Shown piece after piece: positions 58,806 to 64,000 of a stretch of DNA of 64,000 bases; position 1 is the first letter of the stretch; each line of letters opens with the position of its first letter. Below the pieces are notes generated by a model, which saw only the letters and a program-made list of their open reading frames with translations, was not told the origin of the DNA and did no database searches. This DNA is from Sphingomonas aurantiaca (GTDB taxonomy: Bacteria > Pseudomonadota > Alphaproteobacteria > Sphingomonadales > Sphingomonadaceae): contig NZ_QAOG01000002.1 in assembly GCF_003050705.1 (NCBI RefSeq), positions 1 through 64,000 on the forward strand. Direction: 5' to 3'. Both the position numbers and the translations under genes were made by a program.

Positions 58806-61337
58806 TCAGAACTTGACCGACGCCTCCATGCCGTAGGTGCGCGGCGCGTTGAAATTGCCGTAATCGCCCAGGACGTTGCTGATGCTGCCCGAGGTCGTGC
58901 TCGTCGTCGGCGAGCCCGGCAGGCTGTTCGACGGATCGCGGCGGAACACATACTGCTTGTCGAACAGGTTGCGGACCCAGGCCGAGATCGTCACCGCGTT
59001 GCTGCCGGCGACATGGATGTTCGCCAGCGCGAGGCGCGCATTGGCGATGAACGCCGCATCGTTCTTGGTGGCATATTGATCGAAGGTCTGCGTGGCCTGC
59101 GAGTAGTTGCCGTCGAGATGGAACTTCAGGTCCATGTCGCTCACCGGCACCGTATAGTCGATCGATCCGTTGGCGGCGTTGCGCGGCGTGAACACGATGT
59201 AGAAGTTCTGGTACACGCCGGTCGACGCGATCAGCACCGGCGGGATCTTCGTGTAGGTATAGGCATAGCCCGCGGTCAGCGTGAGGCCCGTGACCGGCTG
59301 CACGGTCAGGTCGGCCTCGATCCCGCGGATCTTGGTGATGCCGGGGGCATTGATCGTGACCAGGTTGTTGAAGCTGCCCGACGCGGTGGTCTGGATCGAG
59401 CTGATGTCGACCTGGCTGTTCTTGCGATCCATGATGTAGCCGGCAAGGTTCAGGCGCGCGCGGTGACCCCAGAAGTCGGTCTTGGCGCCGATTTCGTACG
59501 ACTTCACGTCCTCGGGGTTGAACGTCTGGTAGTTGGACGTGCGCGAGCTGGCACCGCCGGCGCGGTAGCCGGTCGCGTATTTGGCATAGAGATGGACCGA
59601 GTCGCTGGCGTCATAGGCAAGCGTGGCCATCGGGTTGAACCGGTTCCAGCTGGCGTCGAGCGGCTTGTACCCGGCGGCGGTCAGCTGCGCGGTGGTCGCC
59701 GTGTCGTAGTTCAGGTTGCGCGAATAATGCAGTACGCCCTGCTTCTCGTCACGCGTGTAGCGGCCGCCTGCGGTGAGGTGGATCGTGTCGGTCGGGTTCC
59801 AGGTGACCTGGCCGTAGCCCGCATAGCTCTTCGAATGCACTTCCGAGGCGCGATCGATCGAGCGGCACCCAGGCTGCGATCCGAACCCGCCAGACCCGGT
59901 GCAGGGATCGAGCACGGTGATCGTCGACAGCGTCGAATTGAACGCCAGCGAATTCGGCGTCGCCGCGTCGTCACTGATGTGCTCGTTGAAATAATAGAGC
60001 CCGGCGACATAGTCGAACTGGCCGACCGTGCCGACTGCCTGGAATTCCTGGCTGAACTGGTTCTGGTGAAGGTCGGCAAGGCTGTAGCGGCTGAAATTGC
60101 ACGCCGTGCCCGTGCAGCCTGCGGCGACGACGGGGACGCGGTGATAGCCGCCGCTATTGTCATACTGCGTCGCGTTCACGCCGCGCCATGCGGTGATCGA
60201 GCGGAGTTCGATCTCGGGCGCGACGTTCCAGCGGATGTTCGAGGTGAAGCCGTGCGTCTTGTCGATGCTCGGCTGCTGCGGCACGCCGATATCGGCGGTC
60301 TTCATGCGGCTGGTGCCGTTGACGACGACCTGGCTCGGGACCGGCTTCACGCTACCGGTGAGCGTCGTGTAGTTGGTGCCGGGCAGCTTGCACGCGGACG
60401 CGGCGGACTGGGCGCCGGCGACGCAGCCGTTCGGGTTCACGTTCAGCAACTGGCTGTAGAACGGGCTGTTCGAGTCGTAGCCGTTATCGTAGCTGAAATC
60501 GGCAGTCATGCCCGAGATCGGGTGGACGCGTGCGGTCGCCTTGAAACCGCGGCGATCGTAATAGTTGAAGCCGGTCTGGCCGACGAGCGGGTTCTTGGTG
60601 GTCGCACCCTGATACTGGACGACGCCGTCGAGCTTCAGCGCGACGCCATAGACTTCGGGAAGGTCGAGCCGCAGTGCGCCGTTATAGCCGCCGTAATTGG
60701 CGATCCCGCCGGTCGCGCTGCCGCCCCATTTGCCGCTCGGGCCCTTGGTGACGATGCTCAGCGCGCCGCCTTCCGTGTTGCGACCGAACAGCGTGCCCTG
60801 CGGACCCTTGAGGACTTCGATCCGGTCGACGTCGAACAGCGCCGCGTTCAGGCCGTGCTGGCGACCCAGATAGACGCCGTCGATATAGACGCCGACTCCC
60901 TGTTCGCGCGCGGGCTGGTTCGCGTCGAGCGGCACGATGCCGCGAATGCCGATGGTCAGCGCGGACTGGCGCGCTTCGAACGTCGCGACGCGCAGCGACG
61001 GCACCGCGCCGTCGGCGAGATCGTACAGGCTCTGGACGTGACGATCGGTCAACGCCTGGCTGCTGAGCACGTTGATCGCGATCGGCGTCTTCTGCAGGTT
61101 CGTCTCGCGCTTGGTCGCGGTCACGACGATGTCGCCGAGGCCGGTCTGGTCGGCGGGGTCGGCCGTTGCAGGATCGGTGGGCGCAGGATCGGTCGCGCTC
61201 GGCGCGGCGGCGGTCGGCGTGGCAGCGGGCGGCGTGGCGTCGGTTGGCGTGGCGGCGGCGAAGGCGGGCGACGCGATCGCGACCGTCAGGGCGGCGCCGG
61301 CCAGCAGCCGCAAGCGCAGGCTTGCTGAATTCAACAT
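58806..61337 (-). CDS. TonB-dependent outer-membrane receptor
   Basis: 843 residues from the ATG of MLNSASLRLR. The signal peptide ends near ASPAFAA. An Ala/Thr/Pro/Asp-rich linker (about 28-65) precedes the TonB box-like DIVVTATKRETNLQ, and the plug domain (ALTIGIRGIVPLD, GVYIDGVYLGRQHGLNAALFDVDRIEVLKGPQGTLFGRNTEGGA-type VLKGPQGTLFGRN). The barrel ends with a terminal Phe (YGMEASVKF). The plug type resembles the large sphingomonad group that imports iron complexes or plant/aromatic compounds. Substrate unknown. Several Cys pairs suggest disulfides in extracellular loops. Confidence 0.93.
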   Translation of the reverse strand: MLNSASLRLRLLAGAALTVAIASPAFAAATPTDATPPAATPTAAAPSATDPAPTDPATADPADQTGLGDIVVTATKRETNLQKTPIAINVLSSQALTDRHVQSLYDLADGAVPSLRVATFEARQSALTIGIRGIVPLDANQPAREQGVGVYIDGVYLGRQHGLNAALFDVDRIEVLKGPQGTLFGRNTEGGALSIVTKGPSGKWGGSATGGIANYGGYNGALRLDLPEVYGVALKLDGVVQYQGATTKNPLVGQTGFNYYDRRGFKATARVHPISGMTADFSYDNGYDSNSPFYSQLLNVNPNGCVAGAQSAASACKLPGTNYTTLTGSVKPVPSQVVVNGTSRMKTADIGVPQQPSIDKTHGFTSNIRWNVAPEIELRSITAWRGVNATQYDNSGGYHRVPVVAAGCTGTACNFSRYSLADLHQNQFSQEFQAVGTVGQFDYVAGLYYFNEHISDDAATPNSLAFNSTLSTITVLDPCTGSGGFGSQPGCRSIDRASEVHSKSYAGYGQVTWNPTDTIHLTAGGRYTRDEKQGVLHYSRNLNYDTATTAQLTAAGYKPLDASWNRFNPMATLAYDASDSVHLYAKYATGYRAGGASSRTSNYQTFNPEDVKSYEIGAKTDFWGHRARLNLAGYIMDRKNSQVDISSIQTTASGSFNNLVTINAPGITKIRGIEADLTVQPVTGLTLTAGYAYTYTKIPPVLIASTGVYQNFYIVFTPRNAANGSIDYTVPVSDMDLKFHLDGNYSQATQTFDQYATKNDAAFIANARLALANIHVAGSNAVTISAWVRNLFDKQYVFRRDPSNSLPGSPTTSTTSGSISNVLGDYGNFNAPRTYGMEASVKF

Positions 61338-61472
61338 CGAGGGTTTCCCTTTTTCGGCAGTGTTTGCCTTGAGGGGCGCGATAGGCGGCGGTCGTGGCAC
61401 GTCCGTTACGAATATAAGAATCGCGTGTCCGGGATCTTTAATGGTGGTTTAATGTTGGGCCAGATGGCGCCG

Positions 61473-61490
61473 CTGTCATGATCTCGTCAT
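61473..61490 (+). promoter_or_regulatory. Candidate Pho box upstream of a TonB receptor
   Basis: CTGTCAT-GATC-TCGTCAT has the 7-4-7 layout of the PhoB binding site, with the first half identical to the CTGTCAT consensus and the second matching at five of seven positions. It is 84 bp before the receptor start at 61574 in the divergent gap. Phosphate control is inferred. Confidence 0.45.
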
Positions 61491-61573
61491 GACGCCGTAA
61501 CGCGCAAGCCACGCGCGGCGGCTACCGCGCCCCCAAGCCGGCTGGACAAAGCCGGGACACCCGGGGACCTATC

Positions 61574-64000
61574 ATGAAATCCAATCCGTCGCGCCGCATT
61601 CGCGGCCCTGTTCTCGCGCATGTCCTGCTCGCCGGTTGCGCGCTGACACCGTTGACGATCGCCACCGCCTATGCGGGACCGATCGCCGCGACTCCGGCCG
61701 CTGCGCCGCGCGCTGCCGGATCGATCACCGGCACCGTGTCGCAGGCGGGCAGCGGCGATTATCTGGATGGCGCATCGGTTTCGATCCCCGCGCTCGACCT
61801 GTCGACGGTGGTCGATCGCACCGGGCGGTTCACGCTGGTCGGCGTGCCCGCCGGTACGCATGACCTCGTGATCCGCTATGTCGGCTTTCCCGACGCGCGC
61901 CGGACCGTGACGGTCGCCGACGCCGCCGTGACGCTCGACGTCGCGATGACCGCCGGCGCGCCCTCCGACGCCGGGGAGGGGGACGAGATCGTCGTCTCCG
62001 GCTCGCGCCCGATCGCGGAATCGGAAGCCGCAGCGCTCCAGATCCAGCGGACCAGCCCGTCGCTGGTCTCGGTCATCGCGTCGGATTCGATCGGTCGCCT
62101 GCCCGACCAGAACGTCGCCCAGGCGGTCAGCCGGCTGCCCGGCGTCGGCGTCCAGCGCGACCAGGGCCAGGCGCGCTACATCACGCTGCGCGGCGCGCCG
62201 ATCAACTGGACCACGCTGTCGATCGACGGCATCAACGTCGTCAGCCCCGAGGGTCGCGACGCGCGCTTTGACTCGATCCCCTCGGCGATCGCGTCGCAGA
62301 TCGTCGTCCGCAAGGCGGTCACCCCCGACATGACCGGCGAGACGATCGCGGGCAATGTCGACATCATCACGCGATCGGCGTTCGATTATCCGGGGATGAA
62401 GGTGCAGGCCAAGGGCGGCCTCGGCCATGTCGAGCTCGGCAAGAAGACCGAATATGAAGGCTCGCTCGTCATCTCCGATCGGATCGACACGGGGATCGGC
62501 GAATTCGGCATCGTCTCGTCCGCCAGCCTCTATCGCCGCGGCATGGTGACCGACAATTTCGAGACCGATTTCGAGGCGGTCGACCGCGATCGGCGGCCCG
62601 GCTACCAGACGCGCAACTGGGCGCGCGAGACCGAGAACAAGCTCTACCGGCTGACCCGCAAGAACTACTCGCTGTCGACCCGGCTCGACTGGCGTCCGGC
62701 GCCCGGCCACAAGCTGTTCGCCGAGACGATCTACTCGGCGTTCCAGGACGACGAACAGCGCAACAATTACATCTTCGATCTCGACGACCAGCAGTCGCGC
62801 ACGCCGAACGGCACCGCCGCCTGCACGGTCAACGCCCGCCCCGCATCGGGCACCACGGGCTATGCCGATGTGTGCACCGGCAACACGCCGCTGCTCGGCA
62901 CGGTGTACGGGATCGATCTCAACTCGAACTTCACGGTGCGCAAGTACAAGCAGTCGGTGTTCACCAACACGATCGGCGGCGATCACGAACTCGGCGCGTG
63001 GAAGGTCGCCTGGCGCGGCAACTTCACGCGCTCGATCGACGATCGGACGCAGCCCGCGCAGCTCAATTACGACAGCCCGGCATTCGGGACCAACGGCGCG
63101 AACGCGGCCAATCGGCTCACCGTCGGCTACGACCTGACCGATCCGCAACTCGCCAAGGTCCAGCTGTTCCGGACGATCCGCAACGCCGACGGCACCTTCT
63201 CGCGCGGCGACCAGGTGACCTCGATCGAGGACTTCCCGCGCACGCTGAGTCGTCTGCGCTCACTCAAGGCACAGGACGTCACCGAAGCGTACACCGCCAA
63301 GCTCGACATCAGCCGCGAAGCCTCGCTGTTCGGCGCGCAGACGGTGTTCACCGCCGGCGTCCGCTATGACGATCGCACCAAGACCGCGAACGAGGACCTG
63401 CTCGAACTGAACAGCGCCGCGCAGTTTGCCGCGGCGGGGATCCCCACCGGCTATGCGGCGATCGCCAAGACCGGCGGGTTCCAGGGCGAGATTCCGCTCG
63501 GCTACACCTTCCAGTATTTCGACCGCGACAAGGTGCTCGGGCTGGTCGATCAGGCGAAGACCGTCGCCAGCTACCTGCCGGTAGACGCGAATTTCTACGA
63601 GGTCGGCGAGAAGGTCTATTCGGCCTATGCGATGGCCACCGTGACGACCAACTGGGGCAGCATCGTCGGCGGTGCCCGTGTCGAGCATATCCGAAACGAC
63701 GCGCGCGCCTTCTCGATCAACGCCTCGACCAACGCGACGACGCCGGTCGAGGCGAAGTCGAGCCAGACGCTGGTCTATCCCAGCCTCCACCTGAACTGGG
63801 ACGTCAACGATCGGATGAAGGCGCGCCTGTCGTTCAACACCGGCGCGGCCCGCCCCGATTACGATCAGCTCCGCCCGAACCTGACCTATAACGACGCGAA
63901 CCTGACCGTGTCGGGCGGCAACCCCGATGCGAAGCCCGAAAAGGCCAAGGGCGCGGATCTCTACGTCGAATATTACACGATGCCGCGCGGCTTCCTGTCG
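61574..64000 (+). CDS. TonB-dependent receptor with N-terminal carboxypeptidase-like domain (partial)
   Basis: 809 codons are in the window and the frame runs off the right edge. A signal peptide (HVLLAGCALTPLTIATAYA) is followed by a regulatory-like beta domain at about 47-130 (ITGTVSQAGSGDYLDGASVSIPALDLSTVVDRTGRFTLVGVPAG). A TonB box-like DEIVVSGSR comes next, then a plug with SRLPGVGVQRDQGQARYITLRGAP and VVRKAVTPDMTGETIAGNVDIITRSAFD. These features fit the TIGR01782 class of Caulobacter/Xanthomonas-type receptors. The barrel is cut near its last third. A candidate Pho box precedes it, so phosphorylated substrates are possible. Confidence 0.92.
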   Translation, partial: MKSNPSRRIRGPVLAHVLLAGCALTPLTIATAYAGPIAATPAAAPRAAGSITGTVSQAGSGDYLDGASVSIPALDLSTVVDRTGRFTLVGVPAGTHDLVIRYVGFPDARRTVTVADAAVTLDVAMTAGAPSDAGEGDEIVVSGSRPIAESEAAALQIQRTSPSLVSVIASDSIGRLPDQNVAQAVSRLPGVGVQRDQGQARYITLRGAPINWTTLSIDGINVVSPEGRDARFDSIPSAIASQIVVRKAVTPDMTGETIAGNVDIITRSAFDYPGMKVQAKGGLGHVELGKKTEYEGSLVISDRIDTGIGEFGIVSSASLYRRGMVTDNFETDFEAVDRDRRPGYQTRNWARETENKLYRLTRKNYSLSTRLDWRPAPGHKLFAETIYSAFQDDEQRNNYIFDLDDQQSRTPNGTAACTVNARPASGTTGYADVCTGNTPLLGTVYGIDLNSNFTVRKYKQSVFTNTIGGDHELGAWKVAWRGNFTRSIDDRTQPAQLNYDSPAFGTNGANAANRLTVGYDLTDPQLAKVQLFRTIRNADGTFSRGDQVTSIEDFPRTLSRLRSLKAQDVTEAYTAKLDISREASLFGAQTVFTAGVRYDDRTKTANEDLLELNSAAQFAAAGIPTGYAAIAKTGGFQGEIPLGYTFQYFDRDKVLGLVDQAKTVASYLPVDANFYEVGEKVYSAYAMATVTTNWGSIVGGARVEHIRNDARAFSINASTNATTPVEAKSSQTLVYPSLHLNWDVNDRMKARLSFNTGAARPDYDQLRPNLTYNDANLTVSGGNPDAKPEKAKGADLYVEYYTMPRGFLS

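Noticed and set aside
59013..61328. 771-codon plus-strand frame
   Set aside because: It is antisense to the TonB receptor with a composition typical of shadow frames.
61487..63148. 553-codon minus-strand frame
   Set aside because: It is antisense to the partial TonB receptor, which has a signal peptide and plug motifs in the correct frame.

Overview
The window looks like chromosome of an alphaproteobacterium of the order Sphingomonadales, most likely Sphingomonas or a close relative. The DNA is GC-rich. The genes include several typical of that group: two TonB-dependent receptors, a split cobalamin-dependent methionine synthase, a P450/acyl-CoA catabolic cluster, paired S9 peptidases and GC-rich intergenic palindromes. 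The assignment rests on gene content and style, not on a database search.

Region 1 (1-10792) is accessory DNA abutting the 3' end of a tRNA-Thr(UGU) gene (10793-10868, minus). It is a patchwork. A phage-like early/lysis segment comes first: LexA-like regulator, small early genes, DUF3164-like gene, holin-endolysin fusion and a cut-off gene in the spanin position. An AT-richer orphan Imm11/DUF1629 immunity-type gene and a TIGR02391/Ymh gene of a family common in defence islands follow. Two P4-type tyrosine integrases and a winged-helix gene complete it. Three related repeat blocks (about 101-198, 4954-5045, 6194-6290), each with GGGGTA(T/C) sites and a GC-rich hairpin, separate the cargo segments. 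The tRNA-proximal integrase has its own array of ATGCCCCC sites. No capsid, tail or terminase genes are visible.

Region 2 (10915-29656) is mostly housekeeping and signalling. It holds rarA with a DUF429-like neighbour, a PadR regulator with an obvious operator, DUF2218, a glycosyltransferase, and a radA-cvpA-IscU-like-KefB/C-DUF423 run with overlapping genes. It continues with an AraC regulator, an MFS transporter, a Tat-exported lactonase-type propeller, a KaiC-family ATPase 1 bp from a hybrid histidine kinase, an aldehyde dehydrogenase of the coniferyl-aldehyde type and a small exported protein.

Region 3 (29657-39658) is a catabolic cluster. Two adjacent acyl-CoA dehydrogenases, an AMP-forming acyl-CoA synthetase and a thiolase form a minus-strand operon. 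It diverges from a TetR regulator followed by a GMC oxidoreductase. An SDR dehydrogenase and a cytochrome P450 diverge from each other further right. The tetR/thiolase and SDR/P450 intergenic regions share a near-palindrome of the form CATAAC-N4-GTTATG, so one regulator probably controls all of it. The substrate is probably a hydrophobic acid or alcohol, not identified.

Region 4 (39701-45932) has two S9 peptidases, a small hypothetical, an aldo/keto reductase with a lipoprotein gene upstream and a second lipoprotein. Region 5 (46104-52064) is the methionine operon: an ArsR-methyltransferase fusion regulator, metF and metH in two pieces. Its promoter-operator predicts a leaderless transcript. 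Three related palindromic elements lie in the operon, one inside the metH activation domain and translated in frame. Region 6 (52178-64000) has an aldehyde dehydrogenase, a quinone oxidoreductase, a membrane chemoreceptor with a small membrane partner, an OmpR-type two-component system and two divergent TonB receptors. The right-hand receptor runs off the window and has a candidate Pho box in front.
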